Assembly: GCA_012965515.1 (NCBI GenBank)
Contig: DTSE01000524.1
Span: forward strand, 1 to 47,311
Reading direction: 5' to 3'
Length of the DNA: 47,311 bases
Source: Candidatus Melainabacteria bacterium
Lineage (GTDB): Bacteria; Cyanobacteriota; Vampirovibrionia; Obscuribacterales; Obscuribacteraceae
Shown piece after piece: positions 28,827 through 37,608 of the stretch. Under the pieces are notes generated by a model. It ran no database searches and was not told the DNA's origin. It saw only the letters and a program-made list of their open reading frames with translations. A program made the position numbers and the translations under genes. Positions within the stretch are counted from its first letter, which is position 1, and each line of letters begins with the position of its first letter.

Positions 28827-31322
28827 ATGCTCAGCCAACCGCATGAACTCACAGAAAAAACGGATGCACAGGCATTCAAGCTGCGCATTGGAAAGGAATT
28901 CTGTTGGGCAATACTTACGGCAATAACCATTTGCCTGTTGCTCTTTCCCGATGTCATTTTTTTGCGGGCCGGGCTCAGCCAAACATCTCAGTTCATGGGG
29001 GCAAAGAGCAAAAGACCCGCAGCTGTTTTCTACCCTCAACCTTCGCACAGACTCTCACAAGACGCCTATTCGGATGCGGGAGGTGCCTTGTGGCAATCCG
29101 AACCAGCTCAGCAGTTTTTGAGATATTGCCTCAACACACACGAATCGCCGTATTGGAACCCTTATTCAGGAGCAGGCCAACTAGGTCCAGAAACCTTGGT
29201 AGACCTGAAATTCTCTTTTCAGACTTTCCTTATCGCACTTTTTAAGGGAAGCCAGACTGCCTTCAACTTTGTGGTTATCGGCTCATACATACTTGCTCTC
29301 TTCTGTATGTATTTGTTTTGCAGTCGCTTCCTGCAAGTTTCAAAACTGGCGTCCATCTGCTCTTGCATAGTCTTTGCATTTTGCGGATACAACACTGCCA
29401 CACTGGCTACAAATACCTCGCAGGCATACATCTACTACCCTCTGCTGCTTTGCGCACTGGCGGCATTTTGCAAGCAGCCGAGCGCAATCAAGTGGGTAAT
29501 ACTTGTACTTCTCGATGCCATTATCCTTTCGGCTACGTTTCTTCCCACCTGTTTTTTAATGCTCCTTACAGCTCACGCAATTGCTTTTGCATTTGCAATT
29601 TCTTTGCAAAAATTCGACTGGCGTACACTTATTTGCCTCATCGCCCTGCAATTGGCAGCTCTGATTTTTGCACTCTTGGGTCTGGGCTTTCTCTATTTCC
29701 CGATCATAGAGAGCCTCTTTTACGTAGACGCGGTTTCAATGTACAACGCACGCACATTCTGCCATGCCAGTCACAACAGCGTCCTTTCATTTTTCTCCAG
29801 CAAGCATTTCTGGGAGGAATATTGCGCACTTCCTACTTCTCTCGTCACTGGCGCGCCGCACAACAACGCAATTTCGGTAACAAATTCGATGTATCACTTC
29901 GGTGCCGCAGCATCGATGGTCGCAGCTTGCGCCGCTTCAACGAGAGGGCAACTTCGCCCAGTATCAATTGCTTGTATTGCTCTTCTTGTCGCCAGTGTAG
30001 GACGAATCTTCGGCGTTCCAATAATAGACCAACTGATCTCTATAACGCCAGGTCTTAAGAGCTTGGGCGAGCAGTACTGGTTTATCTGCACGGCTTGCGC
30101 GTTTGTTGTGGCGGTCCCACTGGGCATTGAAGCGATAAGCAATAACTTACCTAAGGCTTGGGTCCCAGCTGTATTTGTCGGTTCAATCACGCTTGCAGCA
30201 ATGGCATTTCTCTATTTCAATTATGGCTTTGTTCAACCTAACATCGAATACAAGAAGTACTGTGTGACAGTTCTACTTGCAGCAATCCTCGTAGCACTTT
30301 CACTCATCTTACTGACAGCAGTAAAACCAGCGAGCACAAAAACGGCAGGCATTCTCATTCTTGCGATTATGTCAGGCGAGCTGATTTTTGACATGATGTA
30401 CTATCGACACGTCAAAACGGACTATTTTCAAGGTTCCTCGATAGCAATTCAACGATTGAAACAAAACAGTGATCTTGGGCGAACAGTCAACTTGAACATC
30501 GGCATAGTGCCGGCTGAGCAAGGCTCAGCTTTTCAAATCCAACAGATTGAAACGATGAACATGAACATATTGCCCACATATGAGGCGTTTTTTCATCGCT
30601 ATTTCGTCAACAAAAGCATCCCAGCCTGGGGCAGATTCTGCACGTTTTTCAATATGGTCGAGCAGCCAGACAAAGACTGGCAGCCTCAGCTAAATATGCC
30701 AATGTGCAATCTTTTGGGGGTACGCAACTTTGTTGTGTCAGCATACTGGTCGAAAACCAGAAAATTTCTCGAAGAGGCGGGCTGCCGAAAATACTTTTTC
30801 TCAACAACATGGGACATTTATGAAAACCCTAATGCATTCCCGAGAGCCTTTGCCGCTAGCGCAATTGAAGACAGCAAGGTGATCAAGCAGGACTCATGCC
30901 GGACAACAGCCTTCTCAAGCGACAAAACACTGCTGAAAGACGCGCAGGCGGCCGGTGTTGTCACAGCTGCTGGTGGCGTGGCGCAGCTTAAAACAAGCGA
31001 CACTGCCTGCAAAATAACCAGCTATCACAATGACAGCGTCGTTATTGATGCCGTTTTGGAACAACCTTCGATAGTTGTTCTCACCGATAACTGGCATCCC
31101 AATTGGACCGCCAAATTGGACGGAAAACCAGTTTATGTCGGTCTTGTGGATGAAACATTCAGAGGCGTTGTTGTTCCGAAAGGCACTCATCGAATTGAGA
31201 TGCACTACCGTCCAAAGTCTCTTACTGCCGGCATAGCAGCGTCAGTACTCGTGCTCGTATTCTTGCTAGCCGTGCTGCTTTTCAGGAAGACTCTCGATTC
31301 GAGATTTTCGAATCCCGGTTAA
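28827..31322 (+). CDS. YfhO-like multi-pass membrane protein (putative GT-C glycosyltransferase)
   Basis: An 831-residue membrane protein with one segment at about 29-50, a long extracytoplasmic loop containing the usual ALWQSEPAQQF and SPYWNPYSGAGQ (the GT-C-like first loop), then about eleven segments up to 510, a periplasmic domain, and a last segment at about 795-820. The C-terminal block IVVLTDNWHPNWTAKLDGKP, then FRGVVVPKGTHRIEMHYRPKS, is the hallmark of YfhO proteins. Members are implicated in glycosylating cell-wall or lipid-linked polymers; substrate here unknown. It starts at ATG 28827 after GAGGGG, and its end overlaps the convergent sulfotransferase gene by four bases. Confidence 0.85.
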   Translation: MLSQPHELTEKTDAQAFKLRIGKEFCWAILTAITICLLLFPDVIFLRAGLSQTSQFMGAKSKRPAAVFYPQPSHRLSQDAYSDAGGALWQSEPAQQFLRYCLNTHESPYWNPYSGAGQLGPETLVDLKFSFQTFLIALFKGSQTAFNFVVIGSYILALFCMYLFCSRFLQVSKLASICSCIVFAFCGYNTATLATNTSQAYIYYPLLLCALAAFCKQPSAIKWVILVLLDAIILSATFLPTCFLMLLTAHAIAFAFAISLQKFDWRTLICLIALQLAALIFALLGLGFLYFPIIESLFYVDAVSMYNARTFCHASHNSVLSFFSSKHFWEEYCALPTSLVTGAPHNNAISVTNSMYHFGAAASMVAACAASTRGQLRPVSIACIALLVASVGRIFGVPIIDQLISITPGLKSLGEQYWFICTACAFVVAVPLGIEAISNNLPKAWVPAVFVGSITLAAMAFLYFNYGFVQPNIEYKKYCVTVLLAAILVALSLILLTAVKPASTKTAGILILAIMSGELIFDMMYYRHVKTDYFQGSSIAIQRLKQNSDLGRTVNLNIGIVPAEQGSAFQIQQIETMNMNILPTYEAFFHRYFVNKSIPAWGRFCTFFNMVEQPDKDWQPQLNMPMCNLLGVRNFVVSAYWSKTRKFLEEAGCRKYFFSTTWDIYENPNAFPRAFAASAIEDSKVIKQDSCRTTAFSSDKTLLKDAQAAGVVTAAGGVAQLKTSDTACKITSYHNDSVVIDAVLEQPSIVVLTDNWHPNWTAKLDGKPVYVGLVDETFRGVVVPKGTHRIEMHYRPKSLTAGIAASVLVLVFLLAVLLFRKTLDSRFSNPG

Positions 31323-32494
31323 TTTCCGCAGAGGGAAAGCCAGTTCTTGCTGGTCACATTCCAGAGCTTTTGGACAAACTCATAGAGTTCCACATCAAAG
31401 GAATTGTGCTGTGCGATGGCGCTCAAAGCTTCCTTTGACACAGACGAAATCGAAGAACGCTGCTTATTTACGTTCTCGCTCGGAACGTCTTCCAGGGAGA
31501 AGCAGAAAAGCCTTGCCAAAAGAGCGAGGAATTCCGGTGTTTCCTCAGTCAAACCGACCATGAGGAAATTCTTGACGATGTTAATCTTCGCCTGCTCCAA
31601 CATCTCACGAGTACAGCCGCCCAGAGGCACAGCAATCGGTTCTACATCGCAGAGCATCCGTACCATATGGTTGTCGAAATATGCTTCGCTGCCGGCAAAA
31701 CCTTCCAGGCTAATTTTCTTTTCGATGATGGTTTGCCCTTGCCCAAGCCAACTGGCATTAGCGCGCAGGTAGTAGTAGAGAGAAACGACCCGGTCGACCG
31801 GCTCACGCAGTATGCTGATATTGACGCTATCACGAGGGGCAGTCAGTTCGTCAACCCTGCGGCAAAATGGAATGTGCCCAGCCAAAACGTCGAATTGTCC
31901 AAACTTATCGGCAACGGCGCGCTCGATCTCTTCACGTGGTGCCATCTCATACTCATGAATTCTGGCGATTCTCTCTACCGTCAGACAACGACGCAGATAC
32001 GCAATGACGCTGTTGCCCGCCGTCTTTTGAATGTGGGTAAGCACGATGACGGGCATGGTCTTTTCAGCAACCGCGGCCAAAACTCTTTTTTCGAGCGTAT
32101 CAACAGGTAGAAGATGCTTCGAGTATTCAGGAAAGTGTTTCTTGATCTGCTCGCGCTGATGTTCGATATACATCACTCTTCTCACCGCGGCCGCTTCGTT
32201 TTTGACCTCTTTGTTAGCTCTTTGCTCGCGCTCAATGTGCTTCGAAACTGAAGCGAGAATCGACGTCAGCTCTTCGCAACGCTCTGCGAGTTCGGCGTTT
32301 TTACTTTCTTCCTTCTTTAGTTTCGCCTGCAGATAGCCCGTTTCATGCCTGGTCAGAATCGCCACACCGGAAAGCACGGACTGCTTTAGTCCGGGAATAT
32401 TCCTCACCAGGTTTGCCGCCGCACCTTGGAGTTGTTCGCTCTTCGTACCGCGAAAAGGCTCGCCTACTTTTTTCTTGTCTTCGGTGGCATTCAT
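31319..32494 (-). CDS. Sulfotransferase family 2-like protein with N-terminal coiled coil
   Basis: Probably transfers sulfate from PAPS to a carbohydrate. The 5'-phosphosulfate loop is HIQKTAGNS at about 154-162, matching the HxPKTGGTS pattern of carbohydrate sulfotransferases, and the 3'-phosphate site is SILREPVDRVVSLYYYLR at about 227-244. A basic and acidic heptad-like stretch at about 56-105 predicts a coiled coil, unusual before this domain. No signal peptide or membrane segment is seen, so it should act in the cytoplasm. It is the last gene of a five-gene minus operon (14 bases after the epimerase). No PAPS-synthesis genes are in the window. Confidence 0.85.
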   Translation of the reverse strand: MNATEDKKKVGEPFRGTKSEQLQGAAANLVRNIPGLKQSVLSGVAILTRHETGYLQAKLKKEESKNAELAERCEELTSILASVSKHIEREQRANKEVKNEAAAVRRVMYIEHQREQIKKHFPEYSKHLLPVDTLEKRVLAAVAEKTMPVIVLTHIQKTAGNSVIAYLRRCLTVERIARIHEYEMAPREEIERAVADKFGQFDVLAGHIPFCRRVDELTAPRDSVNISILREPVDRVVSLYYYLRANASWLGQGQTIIEKKISLEGFAGSEAYFDNHMVRMLCDVEPIAVPLGGCTREMLEQAKINIVKNFLMVGLTEETPEFLALLARLFCFSLEDVPSENVNKQRSSISSVSKEALSAIAQHNSFDVELYEFVQKLWNVTSKNWLSLCGN

Positions 32495-32508
32495 TTTCTT
32501 ACTTCTCT

Positions 32509-33591
32509 TTAGAAGAAATTGGTGATTTGACTCCGCATAACGTTCACTACCACGGCAGCCGGACTGAAATTTTCTTCCAGACTGTATCTGCCGTACCAGC
32601 CCAGGCTGGTAACGGTCTCCACTGATTCCACGATATTCTTTTGATCCATGCCTGCGACAATGTGAGCGCCGCCCTCGACCGACTCAGGACGCTCCGTTGT
32701 CATTCTCAAACTAACGCAAGGCACCTTCCAAAAATAGGCCTCTTCGGGCGCAGTGCCTGAATCGGAAAGAACACAAAAAGCCTGCTGATAAAGGCGATTG
32801 AAATCATAAAATCCCAGCGGATTCATGATTTGCACTCCTTTAGGAATATCGACTCCTTTCAGCTTGCTTTGAGTGCGTGGATGCATCGGGTAGATCACAT
32901 CCTTCTTGAATCGCTTGTGAATCTCACCAAGGGCACCAATGATTGCATTTAGATAAGTCGGATTATCAACATTCTCGCTGCGATGCGCGGTAACAAGAAC
33001 ATACCCTTTCTCGCTCAGCGAGAGACGTTTGAGCACATCGCACTTCTCAATTTCCGGCAGAAATGCTCTGATCACTTCGAAAGTGGGATTGCCGGAGACA
33101 AATATCTTCGAAGGATGAATGCCTTCGCGCATCAGATTTTCTCTGTGATATTGGTTGAAAGGCAAATTGATTGTGGCAGCGTGATCGATAAGCTTGCGAT
33201 TGCGCTGTTCCGGCATTCTTGCATCCCAGGCGCGCAGTCCGGCTTCCATGTGAAATGAGCGAATGCCACGCTGGGCCGCCGGCATGACTGAGAGTCCACT
33301 GAATGTATCACCCAGTATCAGCAGCGCATCAGGTTTCACCTTTTCAAATAAGTCGTCACATTTGACGATTACATCCGCCACTTCCTTTGCGTAGCTGGAG
33401 GTATCAATTTCCAGCTGATAGTCAGGCTTCCGGAGTTTAAGGTCGGTGAAGAAAAAATCCTTCAGTTCGGGCGTGAAGTTCTGCCCTGTGTGCACCATGA
33501 TGTGCTCGAAATTCAACTCATCGAGCATTTTCATTGTTGACCAGAGCTTGATCATCTCAGGTCGTGTGCCAAATATTGTGATGACTTTCAA
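32509..33591 (-). CDS. wecB: UDP-N-acetylhexosamine 2-epimerase (WecB/Cap5G/WbjD-like)
   Basis: Non-hydrolysing 2-epimerase of GT-B fold. Motifs: KVITIFGTRPEMIKL, VHTGQNFTPELKDFFF, LILGDTFSG, FHMEAGLRAWDARMPEQRNR, VTAHRSENV, YPMHPRTQSKL, LSDSGTAPEEAYFWKVPCV and TERPESVEGGAH. The stretch LIDHAATINLPFNQYHRENL resembles the Cap5G/WbjD branch, which acts on 6-deoxy sugars, more than E. coli WecB. A frame from 33636 overlaps the upstream gene by 35 bases. The TTG at 33591 gives MKVITIFGTRPE and has AGGAAA six bases upstream, so I choose it (360 residues). The gap to the upstream gene is then ten bases. Confidence 0.92.
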   Translation of the reverse strand: MKVITIFGTRPEMIKLWSTMKMLDELNFEHIMVHTGQNFTPELKDFFFTDLKLRKPDYQLEIDTSSYAKEVADVIVKCDDLFEKVKPDALLILGDTFSGLSVMPAAQRGIRSFHMEAGLRAWDARMPEQRNRKLIDHAATINLPFNQYHRENLMREGIHPSKIFVSGNPTFEVIRAFLPEIEKCDVLKRLSLSEKGYVLVTAHRSENVDNPTYLNAIIGALGEIHKRFKKDVIYPMHPRTQSKLKGVDIPKGVQIMNPLGFYDFNRLYQQAFCVLSDSGTAPEEAYFWKVPCVSLRMTTERPESVEGGAHIVAGMDQKNIVESVETVTSLGWYGRYSLEENFSPAAVVVNVMRSQITNFF

Positions 33592-33597
33592 AACGGG

Positions 33598-33603
33598 TTT
33601 CCT
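33598..33603 (-). promoter_or_regulatory. Ribosome binding site AGGAAA overlapping the upstream stop
   Basis: On the minus strand AGGAAA ends six bases before the TTG at 33591 and overlaps the TAG stop of the C-methyltransferase gene. It decides the epimerase start and implies translational coupling. Confidence 0.7.
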
Positions 33604-34909
33604 ATAGATCAGAATCCTTGGTGGGTACAAATACAACTTTAACTTCTGGCAAAGGCGTAATCATGCGACCGCCGGAAACCAGATAACTCTGGCATTTTTC
33701 AGCAATCTCATTGAAATAGCCCCAGGCAAAAATCAATAAATAGTCAGGGGGATCTTCGCTCAAACGACGATTAGAGAAGATCTCGAAATGCGAGCCGGGA
33801 GTGTAAAAACCTTCTTTTGCCGGCGCATCGTCAATCATGTAGTCGATATGCTCGCGTGTGATTCCGGAGTACTGAATGATTGTATTGGCGCGACCGGAAG
33901 CACCATAGCCAGCAATGCTTCGGCCTTTCTTCTTCAGGTCGCCAAGTAATTTCATCAGCTGCTCGCGACGTCCAGCGACCTGATCTCTAAAGCGAGCGTA
34001 GGTTTCTTTGCGATCATATCCTTTGGACAATTCTTCTTTTGCAAGCATCTCAACGCGCGTAGAAGTCTTCTGCGCGTGACTGCTGTCTTTTTTAGCCACG
34101 TAGTAACGCATGGAGCCAGCATGAATCGAAATTGGCTTCACGTCGAAAACACAAAGCCCAAAGCGTTCGAAGTGTTTTTGCAGCGAGATCAATGAGTAGT
34201 AGTAGAGATGCTCGTGGTAAACCATGTCATATTGCAGGGATTCGATAATCTTGCCCAGATAGTGAACTTCGAAAATGAATACTCCGTCGTCCTTTAGCAA
34301 GTCGGCAACAGCTTTTGTCACTCCATTGATGTCCGGAATGTGCGCGTATACATTGTTGGCGACAATCAGATCTGCCTTGCCGTACTGTTTTTCAATCTGT
34401 TGACCAACACGCACGCCGAAGAAGTCATTGATCGTGTGTATTCTCGGGTCTTGAATGGTGTCGATAACATTGGAAGCCGGGTCAACACCAATTAAGGTCT
34501 TGACGTTTTGATCGGCAAACGGCTTGAGCAGAATGCCGTCATTGCAGCCAATCTCGACAACAGTTGACTCTTCAGGATTGAGAAAGCGCGAGCAAGCCTC
34601 CATCGCATAATCTACGAAGTGCTCGCGCAGTGTCCTGATTGCAGAAGAAAAGTAAAAGTAGTTTTGAAACAGAAGTGCCGGATCGACGACATCAACAACT
34701 TGCACTGCATAGCAGTCTTCACAAAAGAATAGTCGCAAGGGGAATTTAGGTTCGCTGGCGAAATCATCCTTCTTGAGAAAACCGCCGGCCAAAGCAACTT
34801 CACCGAAGTCCATAACAAGATGCATGCTCTTGCCCGCACAAAATGCACATGAGACATCCACAGCCGTCTGCTGCTTGCTTTTTTCAAACTCGGTGGATAA
34901 GGCAGACAC
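33602..34909 (-). CDS. NDP-sugar C-methyltransferase-like protein
   Basis: A 435-residue SAM-dependent methyltransferase of the deoxysugar C-methyltransferase type (TylC3/NovU-like). Cys21, Cys24, Cys63 and Cys66 form the N-terminal zinc site. The SAM loop is VEIGCNDGILLKPF, then LIGVDPASNVID. The family signature YDMVYHEHLYYYSLISLQKHF holds the histidine-glutamate-histidine catalytic block, and IHAGSMRYYV follows. The C-terminal domain has IAGYGASGRANTIIQYSGI and YMIDDAPAKEGFYTPGSH, typical of PF08484. Such enzymes add a branch methyl to a keto-deoxysugar. The neighbouring genes do not obviously supply that substrate. Confidence 0.9.
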   Translation of the reverse strand: MSALSTEFEKSKQQTAVDVSCAFCAGKSMHLVMDFGEVALAGGFLKKDDFASEPKFPLRLFFCEDCYAVQVVDVVDPALLFQNYFYFSSAIRTLREHFVDYAMEACSRFLNPEESTVVEIGCNDGILLKPFADQNVKTLIGVDPASNVIDTIQDPRIHTINDFFGVRVGQQIEKQYGKADLIVANNVYAHIPDINGVTKAVADLLKDDGVFIFEVHYLGKIIESLQYDMVYHEHLYYYSLISLQKHFERFGLCVFDVKPISIHAGSMRYYVAKKDSSHAQKTSTRVEMLAKEELSKGYDRKETYARFRDQVAGRREQLMKLLGDLKKKGRSIAGYGASGRANTIIQYSGITREHIDYMIDDAPAKEGFYTPGSHFEIFSNRRLSEDPPDYLLIFAWGYFNEIAEKCQSYLVSGGRMITPLPEVKVVFVPTKDSDL

Positions 34910-34923
34910 CGCAGAAGTCCTCG

Positions 34924-35703
34924 CTAGTGACTAATCAGATGCTTCAAATAGCTTCCGTAAACTCTAAGTGAATAGACAAATTTCGACAGGGACTCGCCAT
35001 TGCGTCGCGCCGTCAAAGTGTAGGGAACCTCGTAGAACTTTGCCCCGAGCTTTTTACCCTGCACAACTTCCTCAATCAGCATGGAGAAACCTTTCTCCTT
35101 CGTCATCATGCGCGCGAGCAGTGTACATTTGATCGCGCGAAAACCGTTGGTGTAGTCGGTAATCGGCACACGTATGAAAATCTGTGCCAGCTTGTTTCCA
35201 ACCAAAGAGATAAGACGCCGCTTGAAGGAAACCCCCTCAACTCTGCTAAAGGGCGAATAGCGGGTGGCTTTGATAAAGTCATATGAAAGCATCATCGGGC
35301 GCAAGAATTGTTCGATAAAAACCGGATGCTGGGTGCCGTCTCCATCCATAACCAGGGCATAGTCAAATCCGTGGTCGATCGCCGCTCTAAAACCGGCGCG
35401 ATTGGCTTCGCCATATCCGCCGTTCTGGGCACAATTGACGACAATCAAATTCGGGTAGGTTTCGGACAAAGTTTTCAAAACATCCAGAGTATTGTCCGAA
35501 CTTCCATCATTTACAGCAATGATTGCAGTCCGGCTGTGGAGGGTAGAGATGAAATCCGCAATGCCGCTAATGCACTTTTGAGCACTGTCTTGCTCGTTGT
35601 ACAAGGGCAGAATGACACAAAAAGTAGGGACGCTCTTGACTCTCTCGGGTGCGCGAGTCTTCGCTCTGTTCTCCAGTATGGTCGCCATTGGTGATACCGT
35701 CAT
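34924..35703 (-). CDS. Family 2 glycosyltransferase (DPM1-like, no membrane anchor)
   Basis: A 259-residue GT-A enzyme: FCVILPLYNEQDSAQKC, IIAVNDGSSDNTLDVL, VNCAQNGGYGEANRAGFRAA, the metal site YALVMDGDGTQHPV (D-x-D), then ITDYTNGFRAIK and FSMLIEEVVQGKKLGAKFYE. The pattern resembles dolichyl/polyprenyl-phosphate sugar transferases lacking the C-terminal membrane segments. The first 25 residues are polar and may be unstructured. ATG 35703 has GGGGA four bases upstream. It is the second gene of the operon that starts with the RmlD-like reductase (25-base gap) and continues into the C-methyltransferase (14-base gap). Confidence 0.9.
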   Translation of the reverse strand: MTVSPMATILENRAKTRAPERVKSVPTFCVILPLYNEQDSAQKCISGIADFISTLHSRTAIIAVNDGSSDNTLDVLKTLSETYPNLIVVNCAQNGGYGEANRAGFRAAIDHGFDYALVMDGDGTQHPVFIEQFLRPMMLSYDFIKATRYSPFSRVEGVSFKRRLISLVGNKLAQIFIRVPITDYTNGFRAIKCTLLARMMTKEKGFSMLIEEVVQGKKLGAKFYEVPYTLTARRNGESLSKFVYSLRVYGSYLKHLISH

Positions 35704-35728
35704 AAATCCCCGCTCGGTCCTTGCCTAT

Positions 35729-36625
35729 TTACTTCAAACTTAGTTGTGCAGGCACCGCATACGATGCCTGATCGTCATACATGCGCGATACCAAATTCTC
35801 CCAATCGGGAGTTTCAAACCCTGTCAGCTTCCGGAACAATTCACCATTTAGACTGCGATTGCAATCCAAAAGGTCGCTAGGTTCAATTTCAATGTTCAAG
35901 CCAAACTTGTCTCTAATCAAAGTCAAAAGATCGAATTTAGAAATCGGATTGGATGGCAAATGAATGACACCATTCAAGTCTTTGTGCTGCTCTATGATGT
36001 CGGCAATGATCTCCGACAATATTAGAGTCGGCCAGCCAGTGAAAATGGCTTTTCTGTAGCCTTTTACGCTACCGCCCCGTTGACTGAGAAACCATTCCAA
36101 AAGCGCGTGCGAGCCATGAATCTGGCGGCCGATGATAGAGGTTCGAATCGTCAAAGCGTTTTCCGATTGAACTTCGCCCAGCAGTTTGGAACGTCCGTAG
36201 AGGTCTTCACAATCAGGACTGTCAGATTCTTTGTAGTTGCCTCTGGCACCTGAAAAAACACAATCAGTCGAGATTGTTACTAGCCGAGCACCATGAGTTG
36301 CGCACAAATCCGCAAGTCGATGTGGGAAAAGGGAATTGACGCTGATACTGACTACGGCATCCTTAGAAGTATCGAGCTGTTTTACGACACCGATGCTGTT
36401 GACTACGACATCCGGACGCGCCTGCTCAAAAGCTTTTGCAATGCTCTGCACATCCAGGGCATCGACTCCATCGACAATCTGTGCACGCTCGAAAAATTGC
36501 GGATAACTGGCTGCAGTTCCCTTGTCTCTCAAGGTCACATAGGCATTGAAGCGCTGAGAGACTACCTGGCTCAGCTTGTGCCCAAGCATTCCAGAGCCAC
36601 CAAAAATTAGAACCCTATCACTCAT
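35729..36625 (-). CDS. RmlD-like NDP-sugar reductase
   Basis: Extended SDR of 298 residues: VLIFGGSGMLGHKLSQVV, DVQSIAKAFEQARPDVVVNS, VNSLFPHRLADLCATHGARL, ISTDCVFSGARGNYKESD and DLYGRSKLLGE with the Y-x3-K pair. The family includes dTDP-4-dehydrorhamnose reductases and the 4-reductases that act on UDP-6-deoxy-4-keto-L-hexosamines (WbvR type). Because a CapE-like dehydratase and a WbjD-like 2-epimerase are in the same cluster, and no rmlA, rmlB or rmlC is, the second role fits better. It heads the minus operon that runs to the sulfotransferase. Not tested by any calculation here. Confidence 0.85.
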   Translation of the reverse strand: MSDRVLIFGGSGMLGHKLSQVVSQRFNAYVTLRDKGTAASYPQFFERAQIVDGVDALDVQSIAKAFEQARPDVVVNSIGVVKQLDTSKDAVVSISVNSLFPHRLADLCATHGARLVTISTDCVFSGARGNYKESDSPDCEDLYGRSKLLGEVQSENALTIRTSIIGRQIHGSHALLEWFLSQRGGSVKGYRKAIFTGWPTLILSEIIADIIEQHKDLNGVIHLPSNPISKFDLLTLIRDKFGLNIEIEPSDLLDCNRSLNGELFRKLTGFETPDWENLVSRMYDDQASYAVPAQLSLK

Positions 36626-36810
36626 CGAACTTCTCTTTCTTGCTTCGCCCTGAAGTTACCAGGCAAAAGCTGCATTTTCCGTCTTAAAGCATACCTGGCA
36701 TCTGCCTGTGAAAACGCGAATTAGCTAGTTCTAAAGCCTTTCTTGATGGACGCCAGTCCGGCACAATAATGACGAGTCGATACAAAATTGCCAGAGAAGA
36801 CTGCCCACTC

Positions 36811-37605
36811 ATGCCAGACAACGAAAAGCAGAGCGCCCCAACCCTTGCCGGTGTTCCAGTCTTAATCCCGGCCGGCGGGCTGGGGACGAGACTGGGCGAT
36901 TTTGCAAAAGAAGTACCAAAGTCCATGATAGATATTGGCGGAAAACCCTTTATCGCTCATCAGTTGAACCTTTTGAAGCGCGAAGGGGCTTCCGACGTAG
37001 TTTTGCTGCTTGGTCATATGAGTGACAAAATTCAAGAATTTGTCGGAAACGGGGAGAGTTTCGGCATCAACGTTCGTTATTCGTGGGACGGAGACAAGCC
37101 ATTAGGCACCGGCGGAGCAGTCAAAGCAGCATTGAAGAACCTGGAAGTCGCCTCTGATGAGATTGCGATCATGTATGGCGATACTTATCTTGACATACCA
37201 ATGGGTCCGGCTTTGGCGCAATTTAAGCACTGTGGGCGCAAGGGTCTCATGACCGTGTGGGAAGCAAATCCGTATAACCTATCTCAGTGGAAAGAACGAA
37301 ACACTCAATTCAACCGCTCGACCGGTTTGATTGAAAAATACGATAAGAAGAAGGCAACGGAGGCGATGCATCATTTCGACTTTGGGCTATCATTCTTCAA
37401 CCGTTCTGTCTTCGACAAGCGAAAAAAAGAGTCGGCGTTCGACATTGGTGACATTTTTCAAGCACTGGTGAAAGAAAACCAACTGGCCGGCTATGAAGTC
37501 GATCGACGCTTTTACGACTTGAATACTCCGGAATGCCTAATTGAGACACGTGCATATCTTGGACAAAATCAATTGTGGCAACTGCACAGCGAATCAGAAG
37601 AATAA
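36811..37605 (+). CDS. Sugar-1-phosphate nucleotidyltransferase (HddC-like)
   Basis: Makes an NDP-sugar from a sugar 1-phosphate and NTP. The nucleotide loop is VLIPAGGLGTRLGDFAKEVPKSM, with a sugar-phosphate region KPLGTGGAVKAAL and the metal site MYGDTYLDI. The short length (264 residues) and the GLGTRL signature resemble HddC/RfbF-like pyrophosphorylases such as the heptose-1-P guanylyltransferase; the real sugar is uncertain. A frame from 36769 adds 14 residues with no ribosome site; the ATG at 36811 has an AGAGAAGA upstream at 36792 and keeps the N-terminus as short as in relatives. Divergent from the RmlD-like gene and three bases ahead of a GT2 gene. Confidence 0.88.
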   Translation: MPDNEKQSAPTLAGVPVLIPAGGLGTRLGDFAKEVPKSMIDIGGKPFIAHQLNLLKREGASDVVLLLGHMSDKIQEFVGNGESFGINVRYSWDGDKPLGTGGAVKAALKNLEVASDEIAIMYGDTYLDIPMGPALAQFKHCGRKGLMTVWEANPYNLSQWKERNTQFNRSTGLIEKYDKKKATEAMHHFDFGLSFFNRSVFDKRKKESAFDIGDIFQALVKENQLAGYEVDRRFYDLNTPECLIETRAYLGQNQLWQLHSESEE

Positions 37606-37608
37606 GAA

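Noticed and set aside
29318-30058. A 246-codon frame inside the YfhO-like gene.
   Set aside because: Same strand but another frame; the translation is Arg/Ser/Cys-rich and lacks any membrane or domain pattern.
31667-32110. A 147-codon plus-strand frame.
   Set aside because: Antisense to the sulfotransferase, whose PAPS-binding motifs fix the coding strand.
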